Shown piece after piece: positions 34,201 to 47,300 of a stretch of 64,000 nt of DNA. The position numbers and the translations under genes are program-made. The notes under the pieces are model-generated. The model made no database searches. It was not told the origin of the DNA and saw only the letters and a list, made by a program, of their open reading frames with translations. The DNA is from Linyphia triangularis (Eukaryota; Arthropoda; Arachnida; Araneae; Linyphiidae), in contig OZ021723.1 in assembly GCA_963978545.1 (NCBI GenBank), positions 11,330,593 to 11,394,592 of the forward strand, in the 5' to 3' direction. Positions within the stretch are counted from its first letter, which is position 1. Every line of letters begins with the position of its first letter.

Positions 34201-34925
34201 TTTTTTGGGGAGGGGGGGGGGGCTTTTTTCGGAAATTAGACGAAGGTCGAAATATACTCGTTAAGTGAACTTATTAAAAAAAAAAAAAATTTAATTTTTT
34301 GTGTGCCAATTATAAAAAAAAAAAAAGAATAATAATAATAATAATCTGAGGAGGGGGCGCGCGCCCCCCGCGCCCCCTGGCTGAATCCGCCATTGGTGCA
34401 AGCCTCGATGTGTGAATGGAGCAGTTATCCTGCTGGAAGAGAAATGGGCCTTCCCCGAAATATTGCCATAGAGTTGAGAGAGCAGCATTGTCCAGAATGT
34501 CCACATACATCTCAGAGTTCATGTTTCCAACCACAGGAACTAACGGACCCAGCCCAAACCACGAGAAACACCCCCACACCATTATGCTTCCAGCGCCAAA
34601 CTTAACAGTCGGCACCATGCAGTCATTATAGAAACCCAGTCATTATAGTCCTGCTGCTAACCCTAACGCCTGATGAACTTTGGAACTCCTGAGAAATTTC
34701 CACCAACGTGGACTTGCGATTTTGTTTCATTACCCTTTTCAGAGATCTGCGGCTGCGTTCACCAAGTGTTTTCGGCCTACCGGTTCGTTTTTCTGCCGTT
34801 TCACTGCCTCGACGTTTCCACTTCACAATTAGATTACTCACAGTGGATTTAGGCTTCTGTAGAATGTCCGCAATCTCACGAACTGATTTCCCACAATAAG
34901 GTGGCATCCCACTATTCTGCCACAA
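31245..34925 (-). pseudogene. Tc1 transposase in three fragments
   Basis: Minus strand. 34925-34626: KSVREIADILQKPKSTVSN and the GRPK AT-hook-like motif, i.e. the paired-type DNA-binding region. 34618-34396: [18 protein letters not shown] and [13 protein letters not shown], with the second catalytic Asp. 31510-31245: MGVQKLDWASQSPDLNSIEHLWD, with the third catalytic acidic region, through to the C-terminus. The segment with the first catalytic Asp is deleted, and a hAT element separates the last two fragments at ...HTSRLA|Q. Inactive. Confidence 0.93.
31519..34395. mobile_element. hAT-type element nested in Tc1, 2.9 kb
   Basis: Left end CAGTGGCGGATCTAGG, right end ...CCGCCATTG, with a perfect 8-bp duplication GTGCAAGC outside both (31511-31518, 34396-34403). 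Subterminal G-runs with GGGCGC occur at both ends. An 8-bp duplication and CAG/CTG-like ends are hAT hallmarks; CAGTGGCGGAT recalls the Tip100/Zaphod group (from memory). The interior is AT-rich with no recognisable transposase. Confidence 0.9.
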
Positions 34926-35129
34926 TCAAACTCACTAAGCTCCTTTGACTTACTCATTGCCTCACAAACGTATAAATACAATCTGACAAACCACTACCAA
35001 CACTTTTATAGCTTTCAATTACGTATCAAATTGCGTCACTCGCCAGAACCACTTTTTTAAGGGGTGCCCGGATACTTTTGGCAAGATAGTGTAGGTGTAA
35101 CAGAGGTTAAACAGTCATTGATGGGGACT

Positions 35130-35510
35130 GCTCAAAGAAAGAGAGCTCTGTGTTAAAGAAATTCTTTTTTCAACTTTTATGCCTCTTATATAGCATTTCT
35201 ACTGAAATTTCGAAGGGTGGGATGTTTAGAACACCTTACAATGCATTATCACAGCGATTTTTATCAAAATCATTAAAACTGGTTTTTTGGCAATTGCTGA
35301 AAAACATGAATTTTCTAAAGTGAATTTTCACCTTATGCTCATGCGCAATTTTGACCAAAACCTTGATGACAGGTCCCATGGCCAACACTAATCCTTACGC
35401 AAAATTTAAACATCGTAGATCAATCCTTTCAACACTTATGCTGATCACTTACGCACAGACATTTTTTCTAAAAAAAACTTTTTGAATATTAAACGTCTAG
35501 AAACGGGAGG
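35130..35510 (-). repeat. Interspersed repeat R, copy 3 (inverted)
   Basis: Reverse complement of the blocks at 5600-6060, including the CTTTAACACAGAG end, the GTTTTTCAGCAATTGC segment and the GCGCATGAGC segment. More diverged than copies 1 and 2. Confidence 0.65.
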
Positions 35511-36651
35511 GAGGGAGGGGGAATCGAATTTTTGTTCCCTCCCGAAAGCAATACTTTTATTTCTCTATATTAACAAATGGATAATTGAAAATAAAAATCT
35601 TTATAATATTTACAATCTATTGTAATTGCTATTTAGTCACGAATAAAAAAAATGTGAGGAGAGAGAGGGGGGGGGGGGTGATGATTGGATGTTTAAATTT
35701 AGTGTTCAATTTCCAGAACTTCAGACACCATAGACCATAGTTGACGACCATAGATATTTCGAACATTCCCAAGACCATGCCAATCCATTATTGCAAACTT
35801 TGAATTTTTTTTGTTACCCATAGCATGATTTAGATTGAGAAACAGAGAAATAAATTTTAAGATTGCCTACTGAAAAAATGAAGACCCGGAGAACAATTAT
35901 GACAAATTTCTCTACAAAATCCACAAGTTTTCTACAAAATTTAAATTTAATGGTTTTCAAAAATAAATAAGTAAAAAAAAAAAAGTTGAACTCCTCAATT
36001 GGTATTACTGTAATACAATAGAGGTACAGTACCCCCCCCCCCCACCCAAAAAAAAAAAAAATCAGAGCGATGGCTATATCTTGTGCTCTAATTGTTGAAA
36101 TAACAAACAAAAGGTACCGTTGTAAATCGTGGAAGGTTTTTAATAATTACATGTAGTTTATTTTGTCATGAGGGGTCATCTACATATTAAAACTGAACCA
36201 AACTTTAAAAAGTTCAATAGCAACCTCATAATATTATCCCCCATTTGGATTCAGCATCCAAAAAAATGTCGAAATACAAAAATTCGTAATTTTCTAATGA
36301 ATGGTTTGTAATTTAAATGATAAAAAGAAAATGATAAATTAATGTTAAATAAAAAAGTTGGTTTTTTGGCCATAAATACTCAAATAATTAATATATTTCA
36401 GTAATTTTTTTCAAAAGATAGTTTGTAAATGGCCAAACATAAATAGCAATAAACTTTTGCATCAATTTATTTTTTAATAATTAATTATTAATTAATAAAA
36501 CAGTTTTAAATTATTTTTTTTAATAGAAACGTATATTTTTTTTGCCTTCATTAGATTTATCATGGTCGAACCCCCCCCCCCCCACAATTTTTTCTTTCCA
36601 TTTTGACTTTTAGTTCTCGATCTTTTAGCGAAAATGTAAAAAACGCTCACT
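35511..36651. other. AT-rich intergenic sequence with homopolymer runs
   Basis: G-run near 35670, C-runs near 36032 and 36571. No gene or element termini recognised. Confidence 0.5.
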
Positions 36652-36655
36652 TTAA

Positions 36656-37612
36656 GGGACCGTATAGTAGACGACTTTTGAAAACTATCAAAGATTAATT
36701 CAAGGTAAACTTAGAGGTGTGGAAAATCGCATAACGTTCAATTATCGTAAAATGGGGTGAATAGGAACAGAATTTCTTGAAATTACAAAAAGAAATATTA
36801 TTTTATACGAACAAAGCAGTTTTATTTTTTATATATATTTTTTTAATCTGTCTAACGTGTTTGAAATCGTGGAACATGTTTTGTGTGGTTTTCAACAGTG
36901 TTCTTTTTTTTAAAAAAAATATTACTTTCTTAAATTACATTTATTTAAAACAACATTTTTTAAGCAATTTCAATAAGTTATCCCTTAAAAATTTTACTGA
37001 ATCATGTGATTTCTTTATTTTATAAATACTTTCAACGATCAAATTACATTTGTGTTTACAGCGAAATGTTTCTGTAAAATAATCACGCTTTGCTGAATAC
37101 TGTTTACTAATGCCTACATTTTATATTTATCAATTTTCTAATTATCAGTAGTATACGTTATACTTCTGCAATTACAGTTTTCGATATTTTATTTATTTCG
37201 TGTGAAGAATGCATATTTTTAATGTTGTAAATAAATTATGTTACTTTTGCGTTTACTTGCTATTTTTGTATTAATCTTAAACATGACACTATAAATCTAA
37301 GTAGTTTCTATGCAGTTTTAGACTAATATTGGTATTTTTTAACGTCGTGAAACGCCACACTGACCGTTCGGTTTCTCCCGATGTGAAATAGAACCTTAAA
37401 AATACCTTTCGTTTTATGGAGATTCTCCCTGAAGATCGGTCAAAAAATGGTCGAAACATTTTCGCTCATAAGTGACGTGTTTTTCAATATAATGCATTGA
37501 AATTTGGTATATAGGGTAAATGATGTATGCTAAATCGAATGAAATGATAAAAAATAGGGGTTCGTATTGAAATTTTTGAAGATAGCGTTACTTTTACTTA
37601 GTAAACGGTCCC
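36656..37612. mobile_element. TTAA-flanked non-autonomous element
   Basis: Left GGGACCGTATAGTAGAC, right ...GTAAACGGTCCC, with TTAA directly outside both ends (36652-36655, 37613-37616). Size 957 bp. TTAA duplication is typical of piggyBac and Kolobok type elements. No coding sequence. It ends about 660 bp upstream of the GNB5 start codon. Confidence 0.8.
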
Positions 37613-38137
37613 TTAAAGAAAAAAAATTGCATCAGATATATAGAAAATCGTAAGCAAAACATTTTTGTGCAAACCGTAAGATTCAACGTTAATTAGAACC
37701 GAAGATATAACCATAGTTCTTTTTTTTTTTTTTTTTTGGTACTGTGCATTGAATCCTAATTTAGATGTTGTGTATAGTTCCACAGGTTTTATCCCTCCTG
37801 TAAATTTAAAAAAAATTCAGAAATCCAATTTTAAAATCAAGCGATTTATATATGATCATATGCAAGTAATTAACTTTAACATCTAGCATTCTATTCTATT
37901 AAACCAGACAATCATAAAAACGATTGTTTGATCTTTTAACAGAAATTATTGAGCCAACCTAATAGCTATAGGGCTGTATGGCTGATGGCCACGTTAAGCT
38001 GGAGGTCCCTGCCTAATTAGTCGCTATAATGCACAAAAAAAGGTCGTTGAGTGTACAAACAAACTAAACAGAAATTATTAGCTTTAATCACAACAGTGTG
38101 TTTGCATTTTACTGGAGTTTTGATGATGATGCTGTAA

Positions 38138-38171
38138 CCATCTTGAAGGAGAATAGTGGTTTGTGACGTCA
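38138..38171 (+). promoter_or_regulatory. Putative GNB5 proximal promoter motifs: CCATCTT and perfect CRE
   Basis: TGACGTCA at 38164-38171 is a full palindromic cAMP response element, 103-110 bp upstream of the GNB5 ATG at 38274. CCATCTT at 38138-38144 fits the YY1 core. No TATA box is evident. Position supports a promoter role; the transcription start is not known. Confidence 0.45.
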
Positions 38172-38273
38172 AATTTGTTATGATTCATAAATGCATCATT
38201 TTGAAAACAAAACCAAAACTAGTAAAACACTTGCACTTCTATTTTCCTGTCAGCCTGTAAGTAGTTTTCCAAA

Positions 38274-38397
38274 ATGGCTTCCGATGGAGGTTTAAAAGTT
38301 GACAATCCCGGTGAATCTGTAGATTCTTTGAGTAAAGAAGTCGAAACTCTAAAATCCCGCTTAGAAGAAGAAAGAAAAAAGCTCAATGATGTAGCTT
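38274..38397 (+). CDS. GNB5: GNB5 exon 1 (residues 1-41 plus one base)
   Basis: The start is the ATG in CAAAATGGCTTC (good Kozak A at -3). It encodes MASDGG and a heptad-rich [18 protein letters not shown] coiled-coil segment that in beta-5 packs on the RGS GGL helix. Donor GTAAGA. The first intron is 2.6 kb. This matches the short-form beta-5 N-terminus; an alternative upstream first exon as in the long retinal form was not seen. Confidence 0.93.
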
Positions 38398-41300
38398 GTA
38401 AGAATTTCTCCTTAATATATTTTTATTAATCTTTTTGAAATAATATTTTAATATCCCTTGTTTTAGGTGCGCATGATTGTTTATTTATGTGTTAAGGTGC
38501 GCATTTCATATTGAAAATATTGCATGAATGTGAAAGTATTTACCTTTACACTTCGTAAATATTTAATATTTTTGCAAGAGGGTAAACATGTTTATATTTT
38601 TCATCATTTTAGCATCTCAATGTACTCGATTTTAATTTATCATTATATTTGCAAAAGTAGATATTTTCCTTGTCCCATCAATACTAGTTGCAGTTTAGAA
38701 ATTTAAAACACATGGATTCGTTTCAAAGTTAAGCTATGCAACACAAATTTAAGAAAGGATTCTTTTTATCAAAGAGTTTCTATTTATAAGAACATATTCA
38801 TGCATCTTTTGATTAGTATGCATTAATGTTTTAAAATTCTGTACCTTAAACTTGATACCTTACAGTTGCTTCTAATAAATTATGCAATGTATTTGGGTCA
38901 TTCTCCACAGAATGCAATATTTTAGCTACAGGAGAGAAAAAATTGCTTAAATCATTGAATGTTAGAACAATTTTTCTCCCTCGGAACTTAAAAACGGTAT
39001 AGTAGTAAGCATACTAGCTTCAAGACCGCGAGGTTGCGGGTTCGAGTCAGGTGTAAGGCATGGGTGTTTGTAAATGTATGTTGGCTTGTCAAACGACGAA
39101 TGTTTCGGCGCATTACAGCCCTCGTGTTGCTGACGGCGCCAAATTATCCGAAAAGAACCAACCCTTGGAACTTAACAATTACAAGCAACCCTTGGAACTT
39201 AACAATTACAAGCAACCCTTGGAACTTAACAATTACAAGCAACCCTTGGAACTTAACAATTACAAGCAAGTTATGACTGGCCAAGATCATCTGATAGTAT
39301 AAAGTGATCGTCCATTGTTATTCCAAGGATTGACGTCTATGGACATGACGATTTCTTTGTTATTGTTTGAACTTTAGGTTTATAAACATGCTACTAAATT
39401 GATATCTGTGCAGCAAATATTATCAATTAAATAACTAATAATAAATAATTAATTATTCATTAAAATTTACTGTATGGTCCCTCTTGGCGACTTTAAAAAT
39501 AATCGCAAAATTGAAAACTACGTCAAAAGGCTGTGTCGCCAAATCTAAAAAGGCGTCAAAACAGGCCGTGTTGCCAAATCCAATGGTCACTGGAGTTATT
39601 GGGGAAACCTTGGCGACGGGTTGACACATTCAGCTCTGAATCGCCAACTTTCAAAAAGTCGCCAAGGGGGACTGTACAGCAAAGCTTAATCAATTTTTCC
39701 TTACTAATTTTATCTTGAGCACAGACAAGACAGTATGATCTTTACAGTTGCACTTATTTCGCATGTAAATAATTAAATAGGATTCTTGTATTGAAAAGTG
39801 GAATGCACAATATGTATTGGAACTAAATTGGTTACATCAGACTTTATTTCAATATCACAGTGGATTTATTGTGTCACTTGGTGGACTGTTAAACAACAAA
39901 AACCTCTGACCAAGTGTCCATGGACTTGATGTATCAGTCTTGCAACAAGAGGTATTACATTAATTGCAGAGTTCATCGTAGGCGTTTTTTGGGTTGCCGC
40001 GCGCCCTGCCTTCCCTTTTTCTTTAAAAATAGCGTCCTTCTTGCCTTTTTCAGAAAAAATTCCTTCCCTCACGAATTCGCAAATCTTTTGTTTCCCCCTC
40101 TTCAAACAGTACTCAATATGTGGATCACCCCTACTGAAATCGCATGTCACGCATGCACATTCGTGTTCAAACATGCAACGCACAAACCAGGAACTGAAAT
40201 CCTGGAATGGATGCTCGTATAACGAACATCATTCGTCTGTGGAGCATGATTAGTACGGACGCCCATTTCGTACATACTTTGATTAGGCATATTTTGCCAG
40301 ATTTTTGAGTTGTCAGAACAGAGAAAAGAATTTGAAAGGATTGGTTAAAGGTGTATAACCATAAAATGTTTATTCTAAGCATTTAAAAAGGATATTTCTA
40401 TTCAGACACGCGAAATCGTGTTATCTTCATATTGAATTTAGGGGAATGTTTTTTGTAATTTACCTGTTGCCAATTGGTTTTTAAATGGCCGTTTTGTATT
40501 TAAAAATAAATATCAAAGGAATGCATTAAAAATCCTGGATTATTTCCAATTTTTTTGGGGGGAAAAACTTGTATTACAGCCTTAATACAAGGCATGTATT
40601 GGGAAAAAAATCGCTGTTTTGAAGCAGAATTTGATCTGATTTGGAAAATAATAGAAAATGCACAAATTTTAGAAGATAGACAAAGTTCTTTAGTCAGAAT
40701 ACTCCCCGTGATATGCCACAGCAAATGTTGTTAAATTTAAATTAAATTAAACACTATTTCTTATCTGGCAATGGTAAAGCCTAAAAAATCAAGTTTAAAG
40801 TTGATTCATTCAAATTTTAGAAAATTTTGCAAAGGTTGTAGGTTGTGAAAAGTTCTTATCTTGACGTACATTATATCAAAACTCATCATTCATTTTATCA
40901 ATTTTACAGTATTATAAATTTCCAGTGTAATTGTAAACATAAAAAAAAAATGCTAAAAAATAAAAATTCTACTTTTAAATAAAAATTGCAATGTTTAAAT
41001 ATTTTTAGTGTCTAAAGTTGCAGAGAGATTAGAATCCATACAGAATGTGAACATTAAACCACGAAGAATTTTAAAAGGTCACCAAGGAAAAGTTCTCTGT
41101 TCTGATTGGTCATTGGACAAAAGGCATATTGTTAGTTCTTCACAGGTAAATAAATTTTATTCCTCATTTATTGTTTTTTTTTGTGTTTATAAAATACTAG
41201 TTGTACTAGACCAATCATTCTGTATAGGTCTCTGCTTTTAACATTTGCGAAACAGGCTCACTTGGTTCGCTGTAAGGTTCATTATCCCTTTAATTCCCAT

Positions 41301-44300
41301 GGAGTCAGCGTTGTGGGTTTCACAAAACCCCGATGACTTTCCACTCATAAAAACTGGAAATGAACTCGCCCGACTCGTTCTCCTGTCTGCCACTCCTGGG
41401 ATTGCTGTGGGGGGTCACTGTCGACCATTAAAAGATCATTACTATATGTATACAGCCTGCAATAGGGGTGTGCGTTGGGTCATCTGCTTGATATGTCAGA
41501 GAATTTAGTTGGCGTCTTATCAATGAAACAAACGCCACCGCTAAGTACATGACAAGATTCGCATAGAAGAAAAGTCCCTGACTATCTTACTCCATGTCCA
41601 AAGGGTGGGGCAGTTTGACATTGAGTACTTTAAATCCATGTCTCCCCTCTACATGCCCCACAATAGCCTATTGTTGAGGACCGTCACGCTTTAAACAACT
41701 AAGGCAGGGCAGTTCCCCTCACTTGGAAATATACGTTTACCCCTGCACCCGCCCGAAAGGAGACTAGCTGGGAATTTCTCTACAAGGCGGTATAGGGCGG
41801 GTTGGGATTTAAAGTGTTATAGGTCTGAAAATATATGTTCGCCACGGGCCGATTAAATGGCGTGATGAAGCGAATAAATAAACTATTCAACTGGCCACCT
41901 TTCAGGGTTTTTTAAAAACATTTTTACCGAATGTAGGATTTCCGTAAAATTATCAAATCAATGAAAATCTCACTTTTTAAAAAGGTTTGTGGAGGCCTCT
42001 GGCAATGTAAAATTCAAATATTTTCTTTCTTTAATGCTCATTTTTCTTCCCTGGGGGAGAGGGTTACCCCAATCTCTCCTGGCTGGGCTACTGGTCAGAT
42101 AAAAAGTTAGTAATGAAGTGGCTACTAAACTAAAAGTGTCTACTGGCTACTGTTTGAAAATTTCAATTTTCTGGTCTAGTTTATTGCCAAGCAAAGCTAA
42201 GCTTGTTAAAAGTGTTATTACGCAAGCATAGTGTTATGTTTAAACAATCTGTTTGGGAAAATTAAAATTATAAGACCAAAACGACTTACGTTTAAAATTC
42301 CAAAGTTCTACACTTATTTAAAGATACTTTGAAAGTTTTTGCTAATAATTTTATAAGTATCAACAATAAGTTTTTATATTAATCTAATGGATTTATTAAT
42401 GCATTTAAAATTTGTTTCTGAAATGCTGCATTTTAAATTTTTTTCTGAAATAGAGGTTTTGTGCTTTAAGAACTTATTTCTAAACCTTAAAAATATGATT
42501 TTGTTCAACTTATCACCATTACTGATGAATCTAAGAGCAATATTCCATGTATTATGCAGTAAACAATTGCTATTGTATTATATCGTATATACATTGAATG
42601 AAAAAAAATTGTTTCTCTGAGTATAATATTAAAATTTTAATATGATTTGAATGTCCACATAAGTTGTAATTGTTACTTAGTTTACTAAACTACTTAGTTT
42701 AAATTATTTTCAGAAGGAATATTATTGGTTATTTGAACATTACTTTTTGTAGTTAATATCGCATTTTATTTATAAATATGTATACTTGTAATTAGGAAAG
42801 GATTTTTTTTTAAAAAAACCCGGTTTAAACCCAAAACAACCTGTTTAAAGCAAAAAAAACTGGGGTTTTTGGTCTCTTACAAAAAACAAAACCCCCTCCC
42901 CCCATTTTAACATTTAGTTTGTGCGAATGAGAATTATAAGGCCATTACTACTCTTCAGTTTTAAAAATCTTAAGGCCATAACTACTTTATTAATTTAGAG
43001 CTCTACCTACACCTATTGGAAGTCCCTTTATATATATATATAAAAAAAAAATTGAAAGAATTAAAAAACTTAATTGAAAAAAGGCATTTTTACATTTGTT
43101 TGTCAAATGCACAATTAATAAAACTAAAGGTACTTAGATTTAAAATTTTAAAGTGTTATGTATATTGGAAGTCATTTTCTATAAAGGAGCAAGGATACAG
43201 CCACACAGCCACAGGTAGTTTTATTATTACCTGTAGATTTTCATGCATCACTTGAACTACATATGATATGTGATGATTTTGCACCTTGACAGAAAAAGGT
43301 CTTTTGTTCAAGAAACAGTTTTATTTAAGCTTCTATACTTTACTGTACTACTGCAACACCCCCTTACAAAACTACAAATGCTACAAACATGCAATATATC
43401 GAATGAAAGGTTCATCAATGCGTTCGATACCTGATAAATTTAACATGATTGAAGTGAATTTGTAATTCATTAAGCTTGAATTTTAAATGAAAGACATGCA
43501 TTACATCAGTTTGAAGGTCTTCATAAGACTAGTAGTATTATATAATTTCAAATACACAAATTTCAAATTGAGGTGCTTTTAATGTTTGAATGTGAGAATA
43601 TTCATGGTAACTTTCGGAAGTCAACAACTTGGCTTCTGTGCCAAATTCTGTGGCAGCAATGGACAATTCCCGCATTTAAATTTTTTTTTATTTAATTCTA
43701 AATGTTTCAAAAAGGCCATAAACACAAAAATTTCTGCTCAATGCGCTTTTTCTTTTTTTTAAATTTGCTATCAAAGTTCCCTTGTTAGACGTTGACGAGA
43801 AAACAATTCACTTGGCTCGAATCGAATGTGAAGTCAAGATTTCCCAAACATCTTGGCTTGAAATGCAGCAGTGGAAACCAGTTTTGCAAGTTTCTCACAA
43901 ATCGCGCCAACCTGTTAGGGATATGGCAATGATCTACCAACACCAACTATTTCTATGCCAACTATTTTGCAGAAACCTCGCGCTAACCATAGAAACGGAA
44001 GGATTTCTTGACTTCATGGATTTTGTTGAGTGTTTTGATCAGACTGGTTTTGAGGCATTTTCTTTTCTTAATATTTAAATGACTAATTTCTTTTAAAGAA
44101 CTTTTGTTTAAATATTTGGAATCAAAAGAAATTATTTTTAAATATATACTAATTTCCCTAGTTTTTAAAAAATGTGGGAACTGTCCATCATGTACAATAT
44201 TAACTTTCTGGGGTTGTCAATACTGGAATTGCTATATTAAACTTCACCTTAACTTAACATCACTTAGACGGTAGATCTTCACTGTGCTCATAGGAAATTA

Positions 44301-47300
44301 ATCCATGTTGGCTGTGTGAAGGCACGCTGGGAAACTTAGTCCAGCAACCCTGTTGAGAAGAAAAGGCTATACGGTTTGGCGAGCATTATACCTCCTTGCC
44401 GCCAAAATGGATGAATTTCCTGTGAGCACGGTGAAGATCTACCGCCTAGTGATGTTAGGTTAGAGTTTAGTATAGACAGGAAAAAAAAATTTACTGTTTG
44501 TGTGTAACTATCATGTTCAATAAAATATCCTTTTTGCGATTTTATATAATTTTAGAGTAAATATTAGTTTTAGTGTTACTTAAATGTTTTCAATTTGAAG
44601 ATCTGAATAAAGAAATGAAGAGAGTGCTTGGCAAAATTTTAAAACAAAAGTAAAAAATTATTTTTATCAATAGATGGATCAGAAAAATGTAAAGTTTTGA
44701 TTCAACTCCAAAAGTCATCTCAAAGCTGTCGCTATATATTTAGTCTTTTTTCACTTCTTATTATGTTTGATTAAATTTAGAGTAATTCTAATCTAACTAA
44801 ATATCACTTTTAAAATTCCAAATGTATTTGTATAATTGAGTTTATTTCGTTAATAATTTTTGTATATTTTTATATGAACAAGATCAATCTTTAAATTTTT
44901 TTAATATTTTTTTCTGATTATAGGATGGAAAAATGATAATATGGGATGCATTTACAACAAATAAGGTGTGTATTTCAAGCGTATTCTTTCAAGAGCTTAT
45001 ATTATAATCTTTTTACTGAATGTGCAGTCTCATTTTTACTTTTAAATTGACTCAAATATTTAAAAACTGCTTTTTCTAATATTTAATTTTTATGTGATAA
45101 TTGCTTTAATTTTGTATCGCTATGTTTTATTTTTATATTACAAATGAATTTTCATCTGATTTAATATTGTTTTGTATGCTGTGGTTCATATTGTATGCTG
45201 TGGTTCATATTGTATTGTATGCTGTGGTTCATATTGTAGTACATACTAAATTGCCCAACTAACACAACAATTTTCCTTGTGTCACAGTACCTCATATGTG
45301 TATTTATTCTGCAATTAGCAGTTTGTGTTCATTTATGTATTTACAGTAAAAAGGCTTAAAAATGGCATGCTACATGTTTGTGTGTTTGCAACATGTTGTA
45401 TTTATGTTCATCAATTCTATAGCCCTTTAACCTTGTATAATCTGCTTTTTATGTTTTAGGAACATGCTATTACAATGCCTACAACATGGGTTATGGCTTG
45501 TGCTTATGCTCCTTCAGGAAATATGGTAGCCTGTGGGTAAGGTTCTTTTCAGTAAAGTGCTTTTCAATTGAACGCTTAACTCTTCCCTTTTACACAAACA
45601 TTCTTTTAATATCTCTTATCCAAGAGATATGACTGACTATCAATCATTTATTGCATAGAAAATATTAGCAAACATCAAGTCATTTTTTTTACACAACAGG
45701 GTTCGTACGCCTCGGGGGAAATTCATGGAAATTAAATCAGCCTTAAAATCTGGGGGAATTCTCGGGGGAAAAAAAGAAAAATCTCTAAAACCTGGGAAAA
45801 GTCACTATTACTCTGGGAAAAAATCCTACTCTTCGGTGCTCTTTGTTTTATCTTAATTCGAGGAATTAAAGTTGCAGAATTATTTCATAACACAGACTTG
45901 AAGGAAGTTATTGTTGAAGAAAAAAGATTTTCTTCAAGGTTATCTGAAGAATTTGCGCAATCAAGGTTTGACTAGAACAACCAATGTCACTACATTCTGT
46001 TTTAAGAAAAGAAAGTTTTAAAAATTATGAGAATAGCCTGTTTATGCCTCAGACTTGCAGGAAGTTATTGTTGAAGAAAAAAGATTTTCTTCAAATTATC
46101 TGAAGAATTTGTACAATCAAGGTTTGACTAGAACAACCAATGTCACTACATTCTGTTTTAAGAAAAAAAAGTTTTAAAAATTATGAGAATAGCTTGTTTA
46201 TGCTGAATGATTTGTAACTTTCTAAATAACTCATGAAAAAATAATCTATGAGTTAGGTTGTTATGGAATTAAAAATTTAAATACAAAGATTTCTAGAAAT
46301 TTATTCCACTCATTTTTACGTTAGTTGTCCAGGGAATAAGGACAACTTAATATATTGAATTTACATATTTCATATGTATTATTTATGCAGTACATATTTT
46401 GATAATAACAAATGAATGATGTAACAGTTTGATAAACATATCAAAGTGAGGGTCAATGTATGAAACTCATTTTCCATAGTAATTAAAATTCCTTTTGATT
46501 CCTTTTCTTGGATAAGTCAATCATCTTTTTTTTTTATATTAAAATAAAACTTTTGTGCTTAATATTTAATATACCGAAATTGTTTTATAGTTTTCATTTA
46601 AAATTTGCCTAGATATTGAATGAAGTTTTATTCTAGGGGTCTGGACAACAAAATAACAGTCTATCCTCTTAGCTTCGAAGACGACGTCTCCACCAAAAAG
46701 AAAGCTGTAGGCACACATACAAGTTATATGTCCTGCTGTTTGTTTCCTAACTCAGACCAGCAAGTGAGCCATTTATCATCTCTATTTATTTAGGTGGATT
46801 CTAGCTCGAAACCTAATGTGTTTGTGTTTTAAAACTTTTTGTATTTTTTCGCTGGAAGGGTTTTATTTATCAATTACTTTATTGTTTAAAACGAAGCTCA
46901 TTCTTTTGTCATGACACTTTTTATGTTACTTTTAAATTTTAATTTAAAAAATAGTTCTTATGTACAACAGCGATGTTCTTGGTTTTGAGCTTTGAAATCT
47001 AAATAGAGCAAATTAATGCATATTTCAGCTCCCAAATAAATTATTTTCATTATATTATGTGAATGAAATTTTTTTTTTCTCTTTTCATTTCTATCGTGTT
47101 AACTATTTTAAATTGTATTTATTTAAAAATTATACGTTCAACTAGCTGAATACCCGAGCTTCTCTACAAAATGTTATCATGTGCATTTTAGCAATCAAAA
47201 GATATTCCTGTATTCCACCCTTCCAAAGTTTGATCCCGTTTCGAACTCGACACATTTATTTATCAAAATAGGAATACCTTATTTTATATTTGCTTACCCT

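Larger units (their letters stand above)
31181..35091 (-). mobile_element. Tc1 element, internally deleted and split by a hAT insertion
   Basis: Ends CACTATCTGGCCAAAAGTAT and the matching right end (...GGCAAGATAGTG), flanked by TA (31179-31180, 35092-35093). Without the 2885-bp insertion it is about 1.03 kb; complete Tc1 elements are about 1.6 kb, so roughly 0.5 kb is also lost, at about 34620-34630. Confidence 0.92.

Noticed and set aside
34291..34618. Intact transposase of about 100 residues
   Set aside because: The frame runs off Tc1 sequence into the hAT terminus and poly-A; only the Tc1 part is real.
42820..42900. AAACCCGGTTT-rich imperfect palindrome as a MITE
   Set aside because: Low complexity; no defined ends or target duplication.
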